Origin: Candidatus Opimibacter iunctus
GTDB taxonomy: Bacteria; Bacteroidota; Bacteroidia; Chitinophagales; Saprospiraceae
Assembly: GCA_016716665.1 (NCBI GenBank)
Contig: JADJVH010000017.1
Coordinates: 1-64,000 of the forward strand
DNA length: 64,000 nucleotides
Direction of reading: 5' to 3'
The translations under genes and the position numbers were made by a program. Numbering within the stretch: the stretch's first letter is position 1; each line of letters begins with the position of its first letter. Below, in pieces: positions 27,582-42,400 of this stretch. The notes beneath the pieces were generated by a model. That model saw only the letters and a program-made list of their open reading frames with translations, was not told the DNA's origin and made no database searches.

Positions 27582-30500
27582 ATGCGAACAAGACTGCTTC
27601 TGCTATGCATCTGTGTAGTGTCTTATCTATACAGCGTAGCGCAACCTGCGAACAACAACTGTTCAAATGCGGTTGCTATTACCTCACTTGACGGAACATG
27701 TACTACAGGCAATGACAATACAGGCTCTACCGAGGATATCGGTCCGAGTTCCTGTACGGCCGGTCTCAACGAGAATGTTTGGTTTAGTTTCGTTGCAGAT
27801 GGCGTCAGTGCGGAGATCATCGTCACAACTGCAATCGGAACTCCCGAAATTACGCTGGTCAATTTTCCTAACACGCCTTGCTCTGCGGCTGATGCGCAGG
27901 AGATTGATTGTATAGCGGGTACGACCTTGGTTGTCGACAACCTGCTGACAGTTGGCAACACGTATTATGTCATGGTAGCGTTTACCAACAATGCAGATGG
28001 TGTATTTGACATCTGTATTGACAATCCGACACCAGCCACAAACGATGCTTGTATCACCGCAGCTCCACTTGTCAATCTCGACAATGCCTGTTATACATTC
28101 AACAATGACTTTCCATCCACAGACGTTTTTGTGCCAGGATGCTTCACCGGCTCTACCTACAATGTCTGGTTTAGTTTCGTAGCCCAGGGCGTAAGTCTTG
28201 ATATTAACATACCAACTGGTGGTCCTGGTGTTGGACAACTGGCCGTAGTAGATTTTGCTACCCCATGTACAGTTGCAGGAGCGACTACATTGGGATGTGC
28301 TACCGGAACTAATCACATTGTGCTTGACAATATCCTGAATATAGGTGATGTCTACTATGTCTGTGTTGGATTTCAAAACAGTGATTTCAATGGTAATGGA
28401 ATCGGGGATTTCGAGCTCTGTATCGACAATCCTGAACCAGCACCAAATGATGAATGTAACATGGCTATAGTGATTCCTACTAATGTCCTTGATGATCCTA
28501 CGACATGCTTCACTGCGATTGCAGGGAATCCATTGAATAATGACTGGCCATCAACGGATATCGGCCTTTTTGGATGCTGGAATAATAATGACAGTTATAA
28601 TATCTGGTATTCATTCGTTGCCCAGGGCCCCGATGTACAAATCACTGTTGATCCGGTTTTCCCTCAGGATGCCCAGATAGCGCTGGTAGAATTTACAGGT
28701 AATCCTTGTGAGTTGGCCGGGGCTGTACAGCTGGATTGTGCTAATGCTACTGTACTTGACTATAAGGACCAATTAGTAAGCGGAAATACCTATTACATCG
28801 CTGTTGGTTTTGAGAATAACGGGGTAGGGGATTTTTGCATGAACGTGTTCAACCCTGAACCTCCGCCAAATGATCTTCCTTGTGATGCCATTGACCTTCC
28901 TACAAGCAATGATTGTACGGATGGAACTACAGTATATGCAAACCCTGAAGGATACTTTGTTCCCGGCAATTGCCAGAATTCTGTTGACAATACAGTCTGG
29001 TATACGGTAACCCTTGATGACCCTGATAATGTGGGACTCTTGATCGATTTTACCCTTGATGATGTAAATCCTCAGAGCCAGGTCTCCATCATCTTATGGG
29101 ATACCCCTGACTGTACCCAACCCGGTAACATTGTTTTCTTTGAATGCGGCGCACCGCCTACGCAAACGATCGAGTGGGGACCTGTGGATGGGGCTACTAC
29201 CTATTTACTCTCCATCACCACTTCGGAGCCTAATGAATCAGACTTCGAAATATGTGTGGATGAAGTGCCACCATGTTTTATGAATGACCTTTGTACAGAA
29301 GCGGAGGTTATCCCCAATGTAATGTCTGATGAAGCATTTGTTTGCGTTCCGGGATGTAATCTCTTCGCTGATCCTGAGCTTTTCAACAATGCCTGTGAGA
29401 TCGGTACATTTTCAACTGTATGGTATCAGGTACAGACAGACGGTAATGCCTCGCTGATGAATATCCAGGTGACCTCTGCTGATTTCGATGCTCCTACAGT
29501 GACTTTATTCCAGCAGCTTTCAGATTGCGATAACCTCGTGCAGGTACCTTTGACCGCCAGTAACCTTCCATGTGTGACAGGTTCTAATGGAGAAGCTGAA
29601 GCATTTGGTTCGGATGTTGGGGCCAACTCCATCTACTATATCGCGGTTAGTTCTTTAAATAATGTCGGTGGTGATTTTGAGTTGTGTGTAAATACGATTT
29701 CTATGGCGTCCAATTGTGTCACCAGCCGCGACATAGAAATCACAGCAAGGTCTTCCGGTGGTCCACTTGAAGGTCCATTCTTTCCAGGAGAAACGGTAAG
29801 TATATGTATGAATGTCAATTCATACACAGCTGCCACCAATGGATGCCAATGGTTCCAGGGGATGATTCCTGTATTCGGAAATGGTTGGGATCCTTCTTCA
29901 TTTGATGGAAGCGGCCAGCCACTCAATGCAACTGTAAACGGCAACGCCATAGGAGTTGCAGGTAACGGGCTCTATGGAGCATCTACCTGGGATTGGTTTA
30001 CAGATGCTGACTATCACTACAATAATGCATTTTTCCAGATAGGCGACTTCGATGGTAATGGTACTGTCGATATGTGTAATATCCTCTATGACCCTGACTG
30101 TCCAAACCTGGGCGGTATCATGGGTGGTTGTTGCGGTCCGTGTTGGGGAGCGCCTCCAGGTGATTACTTGCCGGGAGGATGGTTTGCCTATGGTATAAAT
30201 GGTTCCTGTTCGACACCTGGCCCACCAGTCAGTGTGGATTGGGGAGATGGAAATACCTGCGGAGCGGGTATGGGCCCATGGGCTTTCTGCTTTGACCTCA
30301 ACGTCAGGGATTATCCTGATTGCCTTACGGATCCTAGTACTATGAACCTGATGCTTGGTTTCTTTACTACTGCTGACGGGGAGACGGGGTCATGGACTGG
30401 TAGTGCGAGTGTATGCGCCCTTGACCAGCCGGCGTTTGTCACCTTGCCGATGTGCTGTTCAGAACTCATGGAAGCAGAAGAGATGTTAGATCCAATCTGT

Positions 30501-33500
30501 AGTAATCAACAATTTGTCTATGCTATCGATGAGCCTGATGTGGATTATTGGGAGTGGACTGTTGATCCTACGCCGGTGACAGGAGCAACTCCTGGTTCCG
30601 GAGGCCCTGGGACAGTCATCATCAATACCCTTGTCAATGCAGGAACAGATGTGGAGACGGTGCTTTATACCTTCCTTGGTTTTGCCGGGGGAGCTTGCCC
30701 GGTATTCCAAAAGGAAGTTTCTATCGATGTATATCCGGAGATCAGGGTAACCCTTGATCCTCAGGTGATGTGTTCAACTCCACTGACACCATATACCATC
30801 ACTCCTGATGTGACAGGTGGTTCAGGAAACTACGAGTATCAATGGGCACCTAATGGTGAATCCACTCCGAGTATTACTGTTGCTAACCCAGTCAATGGTA
30901 CAACCTACCATGTGACTGTAACTGATGAAATTGGTTGTTATGGCACAGCCATGATGACGATTACCGTATATACTACATTCCCTGTTGATATCCTTGCCCC
31001 GATTACAGAGCAATGTCTGCAGGATGGTCCATTGGCCATTGAGGCTACAGCTACTGGTGGTGTTGATCCGTATGACTTTGAGTGGATGTTGCCTGATGGA
31101 TCGGGCCCCACTACAGAAGTGGTCATAACAGATCAGACCGGGCAGCATATTGTGACTGTCACAGATGCCGAAGGATGTATCGGAAAGGATTCCGTCATCA
31201 TGACCTTCAATGAAACGCCTGAAGTATATGTGGATGCGGTCAACGGAGTATTGGCTATCTGTGAAAACCAGACTACAGAATTGGCCGGTGTAGCCTCGTT
31301 GGGTGAAACACCATATCTATATGAATGGGACACGCCAGAAGGCCCGCTTTCGGGAAAGAATATCATTGTCAGCACCCCAGGTATCTATACAGTTACTGTA
31401 GAGGATGCTAATGGATGTACCAACAGCGCTGAAATTGAAATTGAAGCACAACCGGAGCCTGCGCCTGACCTTGGACCAGATGTCCTGGTCTGCAATTTTG
31501 ATGAGAATGTTGAGATCATAGTATCAGAGCAATTTGATGATTATGCCTGGTCCGTAGGCTTGATTACGGAGGTCCATGGGAAAACTTCCTTTGGGAACAA
31601 TGTGGAAGTTGTGTTGATGAATTTACAGCAACAGCGCCCGGTACATATGAAGTTTATGTCTTTGACGAAAATGGATGTTCCGGATACCAGGATTTTGAGG
31701 TTGTAGAAAATACATCTATCAACCCGGGACTTACCGGTGATCAGATCATGTGCACAGGGGAAACGATCACCTTGACTGCATTGACTGGATTTTCACAATA
31801 CGCATGGTCTCCTAATGCGGGTGGAAGTACAACCAACACGGCCAATGTAAATACGCCGGGCACCTTTAGCGTAACGGTGACAGATGCAGAAGGATGTACC
31901 GGCTCTGATGATATTACCATCACTTCCGGGGATTTTGTGGCAGCGATCAATGGTCCTACCGCAATATGTGCCAATGTGCTGGCAACATTGACCGCAACGC
32001 CTGCTGGTATGACTTATCTATGGACCACCGGACAGACATCGCCTACCATCATGGTTGATGATGGGACACATGGTGTCACAGTGACCAGTAGTGATGGTTG
32101 TACAGCCACAGCTACGATTACCATTATCGAAACGCCATTTGTTCCTACCATCACCGGGGATAATCTGATATGCCAGACTTCTGAATCCACAACACTGGAT
32201 GCAGGTGGTCCGTACGCAAGTTATGCCTGGTCTGCCAACGCAGGTTCAGCGGTAACCCAGACGATCACTACGTCCACCGCAGGACTTTATACAGTCACTG
32301 TAGTTGACGCCTCAGGTTGTGTAGGAAATGCAGCATTTACAGTTGACAATCATCCTGTTCCTTTTGTGGCTATTGCGGGCTCACCTGATTTTTGTGTAGG
32401 AGGTAGCACGCAGATGACAGCCACTGCAGGATTTGTCAGTTATGTATGGAATACGACTGATGTAACGCCAACGATCACCATCAATGCAGCCGGTCCTTAT
32501 ACTGTGACGATTACAGATGCTAATGGTTGTACAAACACAGCGGTCACCAATGTCAATGCTCCATTCCAGGAGACAGTGGATATCACAGGATCATTTGTGT
32601 TCTGTCCTGGCGACCAGGCCACATTGGCTGTCCCTGCAGGTTATGCATCGGTGCTTTGGTCTACGGGTGAAACCACTGACCAGATATTTACAGGTATCGA
32701 AGGGCCTATAAGTGTTATCGTGGTGGATCCTACAGGATGCACTGCCTATGATACTGTAGTGACAAGTTCTAATTCTACATTAAGTCCTGTCATCACAGGT
32801 AATCCGACCATCTGCGACAATGGATCAACGATACTTGACGCAGGACCAGGTTTTGACAATTATGTTTGGGGTGGAGGATTGGGAACCGGACAAACCGCCA
32901 CTGTCAATGCTGCAGGAACTTATTCTGTAACTGTAAGCAGTAATTCAGGTTGTGTGGGAAGCGATGACTTTACAGTTACATCGTCAACTTCACCATTTGC
33001 TTGTGTAACACCTACGGCCACTGCATGCGATGTGCAGGAGCCTGGAGGTCCATCTACATCTGTCAACTTTAACTCATTAGTAACCTGTGGTGACACCGGA
33101 GGTTCATGGGCGCAAGTGTCAGGTCCGTCAACAGTAAATCTTTCGAATCCAGGTAATGTCAACTTCAACGGCTTGAACGATGGTACTTATACGTTTAGCT
33201 ACACTACAAATTCAGCAGTGGCGCCTTGCACAGAGCAATCCTATCCATTGACTGTAACGGTGGCTGATTGTTCATGTCCACCTGTTCAGTTGGGCACTGC
33301 ACCAGACCTCTGCAACGGATTAGCAACACTGGATCTGGATGCATTTGTGCTCGCACAGACACCATCCGGAGGAGCTTGGAGTATTGTAACGACACCTCCG
33401 GGATCAAACCCGGCGACCATCGTACCGCCTAATACATTTGATGCAACAGGTAAAGATGCGGGGCTTTATACCCTTCAATATCTGTTGACAGGCTTAGCGT

Positions 33501-34867
33501 CCTATTGTGATGATGATGCCACCATGACAATCAATGTAGTGAGGACCCCTGTATCAGGTGTAGCGGTTGCACCGATCAGTTATTGTGCCGGTGAAAGTCA
33601 GGTGGTTACGCTCGCGTCACTGATCACAGGAGAAGATGGAGGAGGTATCTGGAATGAATCATCACAAAACCCAAGTACGGGTGGTGCATTCAATCCAGCA
33701 ACGGGTACGTTCAACATAGTTGCTCAGGCACCAGGAGTCTATAGGTTTGATTACATCATCATGGGTACCGGACCATGTCCGGATGACATGACCACAGTCG
33801 AAGTGGTGATCGAAGCAAACCCAGTCGCTGATGCTGGCAATACATCAACACTGTCATGCGTCATACCTACTACCACTATTGGAGGTACCGGATCGAGCAC
33901 AGGCCCTAATTTTAGTTATACATGGGTTGCATCGGCTGGAGGTGTTATTGTGGCCGGTGAGGAGAACCTTCCGGTAGCTACAGTAACTTCAGCTGGCACT
34001 TATACATTGACAGTGCTCAACACGGTGACGGGTTGTAGTGCAACTGACCAGGTTGTCATCGGACAGATCGGGACATTCCCGACTGACCTTGTGTTACTGG
34101 TCAATTCTCCAGACTGTGAAGGAGATCCCCCAGGAGGCGCTCAGGTGTCTTCTGTGGTTGGTGGTACCAGTCCATACAGCTATTCACTCAATGGAGCTGC
34201 ACCTGTAGCATCGCCGGTTTTCAATAATCTGCCTGCAGGGGATTATACCATTGAAGTGACAGACGCTAATGGCTGTAAACTTTCTGAGTCATTCACCATC
34301 TTTGATTTGGTGATCACCGATGTAGCCATTGTCGATTATGTCAACGGTGATTTCGTATTCGACCTTGGTGATACCATTACCTTAACCTATAATTATACAG
34401 GTACAAACAATACACCTGATTCTACGGTATGGAAACTCGGTGACAGCACAATTTGTACGAACTGTTCCCAGATACAACTTGAAGCATACCTTGCAGGTAC
34501 GATTACCCTGGAAGCTTATGATGAAAGAGGATGTTATTCAGAAGATGCGATTTCTTACCTGGTTGTCCGGAAGAGAGATGTCTATGTGCCGAATGTATTC
34601 AGTCCAAACGGTGATGGTCTCAATGACATCTTTACGTTGTTTACTGATTCAGATGTCAAGGAGATTACTTTACTGGAAATTTATACACGTTGGGGAGACC
34701 TGGTCTTCAGGAAGAAGAACTATCAGCCAAATATTCCGACTGAGGGATGGGATGGTAAGTTTGCCGGAGAGGAAGTCAATCCGGGTGTATATGTGTACCG
34801 CATTGAAATACTGTACGGTGATGGCCTGAAGGATCAACTTGCTGGTGATGTGACGGTCATTAAATAA
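27582..34867 (+). CDS. Giant T9SS type B surface adhesin (frameshifted)
   Basis: About 2,430 residues once a frame break is repaired. Signal peptide ends YSVAQ. Residues ~22-700 hold five repeats of ~135 residues, each closing with CIDNPxPxxND and containing VWFSFVA-type strands. A Cys/Gly/Trp-rich domain follows (~710-960), then many SprB/PKD-like ~80-residue beta repeats (WSTGETTDQIF, YTVTITDANGCTN). The C-terminus is a type B sorting domain (YVPNVFSPNGDGLNDIFTLF, then GWDGKFAGEEVNPGVYVYRI, ending VIK). The first frame stops at 31706. The true text continues in another frame from about 31555 (DYGGPWENFLWEQCGSCVDE) into the part starting at 31748. Presumed role: adhesion or gliding at the cell surface. 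Confidence 0.85.
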
Positions 34868-34941
34868 TTAAAACTGAATGCATGGCCCCGTGAGCGCGAT
34901 GCCTGCATGAAAGATTTTACTTGCCCATTTCTCTTGTTTTT

Positions 34942-34975
34942 AGAGCCCTCCTCACAAATTGGAGGGCTCTTTTTT
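34942..34975 (+). terminator. Rho-independent terminator
   Basis: Stem AGAGCCCTCC / GGAGGGCTCT (34942-34951 and 34961-34970), 9-nt loop, followed by a T-run. Ends the first giant adhesin transcript. Confidence 0.85.
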
Positions 34976-35086
34976 ACAAAAAGGATTACCTGCTGAAATG
35001 TCATTGCGTTAGTTTCGCAACTCATTGTTGGCAATACTGTTTTAACAAAGTGTAGCACCCCATCGAACCAAAACTAAAGTAAACAC

Positions 35087-38000
35087 TTGAGCACGCATAT
35101 TCAACAAGTCATCCTGCGAATCATCTTGCTGCACTTTTTTAGTGCAGTAGTCATTTGCCGTGGGTACAGCCAGTGTTCGCTTAGTGCAGCTACGCCGATT
35201 CCTGACAATGCATCGATCACTTTACAATTTGGTGTTTCGGGGTTGATCGACAATAACCTTTCGAGTCCGACACAAGGGATTTGCGGGGTTGAGATCAATT
35301 TTACGCATGAGTATGTCGGAGACCTTACCATAACGCTTATCTCTCCCTCAGGTACAAGTGTAACCCTCATCGGTCCACCGACAACAATCATCCCACCTAC
35401 GAACCTGTCAATCTGGGATATTGATTTTGTGCCATGTGCATCAATGGCCGATCCTGACCCTGGCTTTACTGCGATATGGTCCAACCTTCAGGCGTGGCAG
35501 ACGCTGACACCGTATAGTGGGACATACTATCCCCAATCGGGTTGCCTGGAGGATTTTAACAATGGTTCTGCCAATGGCATATGGCAATTGGTTGTCCAGG
35601 ATCATGATCAGTTTCAGGTTGGATCTATAGCCTCCGCTACGCTTATTTTTTGTAATCCAGCCGGACTGAACTGTACAGAATGCAATCCAAATGCAGGGAT
35701 ATTGTCACCCGGCAATTTCAATATTTGTTCCGGGGAGAATATTCAGTCTTCCGATATCAATATTGACTTTGGAGGGAATACGCCTTCCCCTGCGCTTTAT
35801 GGCTATGAATACCTGCTGATTTCAGGCAATACGATTCTACAAAACGGAACTTCATTTTCATTTACACCTCCTGTTGGGATGTATTCTATCTGCGGATTGA
35901 GTTACCTGCTCAGTGATGCACCGACAATTGATGGATTGATTGCTGGCCAGGATTATGCCCTGCTTGCCCAGTCCCTTACAGATGGACTCGCTTGCGGACA
36001 ATTGACAACATCCTGCATTCAGGTGGATGTCAATGCCAAGCCTGATACAATGTATGTGTCTGGTCAGCTCTGTAATGGTGAAGTATTTTCTTTTGGCGGG
36101 CAGAATTTTTTTACCGCTGGCTTGTTTTTCCAGTTGCATGACGGACCTGGGCTGTGTGATACTGTGTTTGAAATCCGGATTAGTCCAAGGAGCCTGATTG
36201 TTGATGTAGAAATCCCTGATACGTTATCTTGTACTGTTGGTGCAGTTTCGATTGATGCTTCCACTTCAGGTGCGTCTGGACCATTTGTCTATTCCTGGTC
36301 TACCATCGCCGGCAATATTATTTCCCCTGCCAACAACAGTTCGATTCAGGTTGATCAGGCAGGGCAATATTTTCTCTCTGTGACAGACGGGGTATGTGAT
36401 GGAACCGGAAGTGCATTTGTATATGGAGACCAGGGATTTCCGCAGGTATTTTTTGAAGGAGGGACCATCACCTGTACTCAGCCAGTCATTGACCTCCATC
36501 CGATTTATATTCCTACAGATGGTATAATCATGTGGGAAGGGCCGTTCGGATTTACTTCTGTCCAACCCAATATTTCGGTTACTGTGCCAGGCACGTATAT
36601 TCTGCACGTAACCAATCCGGCAGGATGCACTACTTCGCGTTCTGTGGATATAGGGATTGACACAACTACATTTCCAATAGATGTCATTACAATCGGGAAG
36701 GATTGCCAGAACAGTCAATTGACCCTGGGCAATACCTTTCCTGAACGCTTAGTATACTGGGATTGGACCGGGCCCAATTTGTTTACTTCAAATTATTGGA
36801 GGCCGGTTGTTACCGATCCCGGGTTGTACACCTTGACCGGTACTTTTTCAAATGGATGCGTAAGAAGTGGATCATTTCTTTTTGATGGTGATTTTGCTTT
36901 GCCGGATATAGCTGTCCCGATGGCGGATACCCTCAATTGCAATGAGGTTATTGCATTAACCGCTACCTCGCTCACACCAGGTGTAACCTATGCCTGGACT
37001 GGGCCTCAAGGCTTGTACAGTTCTATGCAGACGATCCAGATCAACCAGGAAGGAAATTATACAGCTATGATCACGGCGCCGAATGGGTGCCAGAATGCTG
37101 CGCAGGTGGCAATCGCGAGAGGTGATGATATTTTTGATTTCCAGGTGTTCTCTGATACCCTTACCTGCTCGAAGACAATGGTGACGATTGGTGTCGTTTC
37201 TTCCGATGCTGATATCTTTCAATGGCTCAATTATCCCGGTGCTGATGCAGACCAGCCAATGATAGAAGTCAATGGAGGCGGGGTGTATACAGTGATGATG
37301 ACAGATACGAATACCATGTGTGTGGTGACAGTCGAAGTTTTTGTGCACTCAGACTATACGCTTCCAGCCTTTAGTTATATCAATGATACCATAACCTGCA
37401 ATCATCCTGTTGCTACCTTAAGTTTTGTTCCTTCTCCGGGTTTTACCTATGCTGAAGTGTATTGGGAATTGCCGGACCTGACTAAGGTGCCTGGTCCTGT
37501 CTTGATGTCAAGCCTGACAGGTGAACATCATTTGGTGGCGGTCAATGAAAATGGATGTATACACTCTCAGCGGGTTTTTATTCCTTTTGATACACTTGTG
37601 CCCTTTGTGATCCTGGAGACAGATACGATCAATTGCCTCGACACAGTAGATATTATTGCGCAATCATTGGATTCTATTACGGCATATCAATGGACGGGCC
37701 CGGGCATTTTGGCGTCAGGGGATGAGATGATCGGTGTCAACCAGCCTGGCTGGTACCATCTGTCTGCTTATGGATTGAATGGATGTCCTGCACAGCTTGA
37801 CATCCTGGTGGATAGTAATTTTGTGACGCCTTCCTATGTGCTTCAGGCGGATAGTTTACGTTGCGACAGGCCTGCACTCCTGGTAGCTGATCCATCAGAT
37901 CCTGTGCTATCGTATGCCTGGTTTAATGCAACAAACCAATTGATTTCCAGTGACTCATTTGTCAATGTTAACCAACCTGGACAGTATACTGTCCAGGTCC

Positions 38001-39320
38001 AGGGGACGAATAACTGCATTGCATTTGACACTGTTGACCTGCAGCCATTGCGTTATCCTGTCACCACATTATCAACAGATACATTTACCTGTTCGATCAC
38101 CTCTGCCTTGATCAGTGCTGTGGTTGATATCGCACCATATACATTAGCATGGTTGGATTTGGCCGGCGATACGTTTAGCATAATGCCAAATACCAATGTC
38201 TTAACCCCAGGGCCTTTTATTGCTTCAGTGACCGGACAAAATGCTTGCACCTCCCTCGATACGATCAGTGTTCCTTATGATACAATGCCACCATTGGCTA
38301 TTGTCACCCAATCAGGAGATGTCAGATGTAAGATCAGGGACTTTGTGCTTGATGGCTCGGCATCAATACCGGCTCCGTTATTCTATAGCTGGTCATCTTC
38401 CGGTGGGTCAATTGTAAGCAATCCTTCATTAGCTATGGTTGATGCCCGGGACACGGGCATATATTATTTGCAGGTAGTTCGCGTTGATAATGGATGTTCG
38501 GACATGGATAGCCTCCTGGTCTCCGAGCATCCGGATGCGATCACCCAGGTATTTGTTGATGTGACATCTCCTGAATGCAGTGGGGATGGCAATGCTTCTA
38601 TTCTGGTGACCGGATTACAGGGAGGGATTGCCCCACTGAGCTATCAGCTTGATGGAGGATCGCTGCAGAGCAATCCATTGTTTCAGGGCCTGGATGCCGG
38701 CACATACCTGCTGACAGTATCCGATGCTGAAAATTGTGTCTTTGATACGATGGTGCTTATTGAGCCAGCGGCCCCATTTAATGTAGATGCCGGGCCCGAC
38801 GTGGAAATTTTCCTTGGGGAGTCCATACAACTTTCAGGGATGACAGATCTCCTTATGGCGGATATCCTTACTGATCACTGGGATTCCCTGGGGATTACCT
38901 TATGCACGGATTGCCCAGGTTTTGAAGTCAGCCCATTAGAAACAGCGATTTACACCTTTTCTGTATCTTCTGTAACAGGTTGTGTAAAATCTGACGAAGT
39001 GATCGTCTATGTGAAGGAAAAGGGCAAATATTATATTGCCAATGTCTTTTCTCCAAACGGAGACGGAATCAATGATGAGATCAGGATAAATGCATCTCCC
39101 GGAATAGCCAGGGTAGTGCAGTGGGTTATTTTTGACAGGTGGGGGAATGCTGTATATGGGCATACCAACTTTGATCCTGCAGACCCTATAGTTTTCTGGA
39201 ATGGCCAGACCACCACAGGTGAATATGCTAATCCAGGGGGTGTTTCCTTACATGCTTGAAATACAGCTGATTAATGGCAAGCATGAAGTGTATAATGGCA
39301 ATATCACATTGCTCAGGTAG
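35087..39320 (+). CDS. T9SS type B surface protein with N-terminal P-domain (frameshifted near the end)
   Basis: About 1,410 residues. After a signal peptide comes a proprotein-convertase P-domain-like fold (~40-190: CGVEINFTHEYVGDLTITLI, then GIWQLVVQDHDQ). A long series of ~85-residue immunoglobulin/PKD-like repeats follows (patterns TLxC, TYAWTGPQGL, NGCxxxxxVxI). The C-terminal type B sorting domain begins YYIANVFSPNGDGINDEIRI. A G5 run at 39236-39240 shifts the frame and would stop at 39259. Taking out one G gives PGVFPYMLEIQLINGKHEVY and ends NITLLR at 39318-39320, the expected domain end. No in-frame ATG exists upstream; the TTG at 35087 is the likely start. Confidence 0.83.
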
Positions 39321-39424
39321 TATATCTAAGTTCATAAAGACAGCAAGTACATTGATTTGAGGCCGGGAATTTTCCAGGCTATAAATCCTTATATAATTTG
39401 CTATTTTTAACCTCGCAAGAGTAA

Positions 39425-42400
39425 ATGTTTTGTAAAACAAGTAAAAGCATGATTTCACCCAAATCACACCCTTTTAAGGGGTTATCGCTATTTGTCTCCT
39501 TTTTATTTTTTGCATCCGGGGCCTATGCCCAATGCAATCCTCCTGACCAGGAGCCTTCTACGGATTGTAGCACAGCACCTTTGGTCTGTCTGTCTAATGC
39601 GTGTTATGAAACACTCCAAAATCCGGTCAATTGTTGCAATGGTTGGTGTGGGAATAATACTGCAGTACACAACCCGGAGTATTTCCAGTTTATACCTACC
39701 TGTCCTGATGTAGTGATCAATATCCATGTTGACGGATGTGACTCTGGAAATGGACTTCAATGTGCGATTTTGGATGCCTGTCCTTGGGATAACAGTAATG
39801 TGGTCGATTGTGATCCGGGTACTCCTCCTGGTGGGACCATGTTCCTTAATGCTTCCGGCCTGGTGGTAGGACAGGTATATTGGTTGATCATCGATGGTAG
39901 TGGCGGTGCACTTTGTAATTATACCATTTCCTATACGGAGTGCATATTTGAGCCAGGGCTCAGTGGTGATGTCACCAATGGTGAAGCTAATCCTGCTTCG
40001 GTTTGCCAGGGTTTTAACAATCTACAACTGGAATGTTCACCACCGGTAGGAAATGCGCATGGATATTATTGGGTACTCGGATGGAGTGGCGATACAATTA
40101 CCTCCACCCTTACAACGACTACACTTGATGTCCCGGCAAATGTGGATCCCGGGATCTATGACATTTGCGTACGTGCATTCAGTGGATGTGATACCATGGA
40201 TACAGAAGTTTGTTTCCAGGTGGAAGTCTATGAAATACCAGATGAAATAAAGCCTCCGGGAACTTTTTGCCCTGAAGAGTTTCCATTTTCATGGGGCAAC
40301 GTCAGTATCGATGGGCCTGATGAATATTTTCAAAATTTCACGACTCCAGAAGGATGCTCCTTTGACAGTAGCTGGATCGTGGATATATATCCTGATGTAG
40401 AACTTGGCTTTCTGGACACCTTGCATTGTGAGGAGACCCTTATCTATGAAGGGGTGCCCTATGATGAGGCTGGCACCTATGACTTGTTCTATCCCAATGG
40501 TGGCTTGAATGGATGTGACTCCATGGCCGAACTGGAAGTCACGCTTGCGGCTATTGATGCATTTATTGATTTGTCTTGTTCAAACGGAGAATTTGTACTT
40601 ACCGTCCTTGTCCAGCAACTATTACCTACCAATGCAGATTTGACGTATGAATGGTATGAGAGTGGGTCTATTTTGCCATTTAATGAAAACTTTATCAGTG
40701 TTCTTGACGGAGGAGTATATGATGTTATCGTATGCGTTGTGACCAATGCCGGTGAATGTTGTTTTCCATTGGAAACCTTTGCATTCAATGCTGCTGATTA
40801 CCGACCGGATCCGCCAAATATGGGCTTTACGGATACGCTGATCTGTGCACAACCAGGGGTTTTCTTTAGTGTGGTAGTAGATCCATTTGAAGATCCCTAT
40901 ACCTATACATGGAGTGCACCTTCCAATGTTCCGCTTTTCCAGGATGGCTCAAGTACGGCTGAGTTTGATTTCAGTAATTCAGGGCCTTCACAGGTCTGTG
41001 TGTATGCCACCAATGATTGTGGCGACGGACCTGAGACCTGCTTTAATGTAGATATCACACCACCTCCAGTTGCCTCATTTACACACGATCCTGACCTCTG
41101 TGCAGATTCGACAACTATCGTCACCTTTACGGGATCGGCAAGTCCTAATGCTGAAGTCATCTGGGATTTTGACAATCCAACTACATTGACAGGTACTGGA
41201 CTCGGACCATTCGTAGTGAGTTGGGCAATACCAGGTGATAAAGTAATCAACCTGACCGTGATCGAACCGGGATGTGATACTACTGCTACTTCGGGAATGG
41301 TGACAGTGAGTAATCTTCAGCCGCCGGTCATCAACTGTTCGTCTACAATCAATTCTGTTTTATTTGACTGGGATGATGTAGCTGGCGCAAGTGGTTACCT
41401 GGTTTCTATCAATAACGGTGCGCCAGTCCTGACCACCAATAGCGAATGGCCGGAATCACCTTTGACACCAGGTACCGTTGTCAATCTAACACTTACTGTT
41501 GTCAGTGCAGGGCCTTGTCCTGATATAGTCCTCACCTCCAGTTGTACAGCGGAGAATTGTCCCCCTCCTACCATCGTAATTTCTGGACAGGATAGTGCAT
41601 GCCTTAACAATCCAACCATTATTGATCTGGAAGTTTTGGTCAATGGTGTCCCTGGCACAGGTACCTGGGCAGGTCCGGGAATTGTAGATGCCACGCTGGG
41701 ATTATTTGACCCTAAAGTCGCTACAGCAGGACAACATCAGGTCACGTTTACAGCAATTGAAAACGGATGTCCTTTTATTGAGCCATACATCATTACTGTA
41801 TTTGATTCACTCACTACAGATTTTACACTTGATCCACTGATCTGTGAGACTGATGCAACAGACCTGACCTATACAGGGAATGCCTCTGCCAGTGCGGTCT
41901 ATGATTATGATTTTGGATCTGGTACGGTGTTATCAGGCTCCGGAGCCGGACCATACCAGTTGAGCTGGGCATCCCCAGGGTCAAAGACGGTGAGGTTACA
42001 AGTCAGTGAGAATGGATGCATGTCTGATATTATATCGCATACTACCAATGTTGCAGCTACACTCAATGCTGCAGTAATCAACTGTAGCCCTAATACCAGT
42101 GGTATACTCTTTTCCTGGACTATAGATCCTGCGGCAACAGCACATGTAGTCAATACACTGATTGGACCTGCAGGCACTCCGATCGGAACGGACAGTTTGT
42201 CTTTTACAGGAATGGTTCCGGGAGACACTGCCCAGATAGAAATTATTTCTATCTCAGCTGGTCCATGTCCAGACAGGAGGGATACGCTTCTTTGCATCGC
42301 CCGCTTATGTCCTATGCCTGTGATCACGATCACACCGGTCAATGATATATGCCTTTATCCGGGAACAACCCCATTCAATCTTAATGTAACCGTTACCAAT

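Noticed and set aside
27684..28376. 230-codon minus-strand frame inside the first giant adhesin
   Set aside because: It is the antisense shadow of the repeat region, whose plus-strand text has clear domain structure and a signal peptide.
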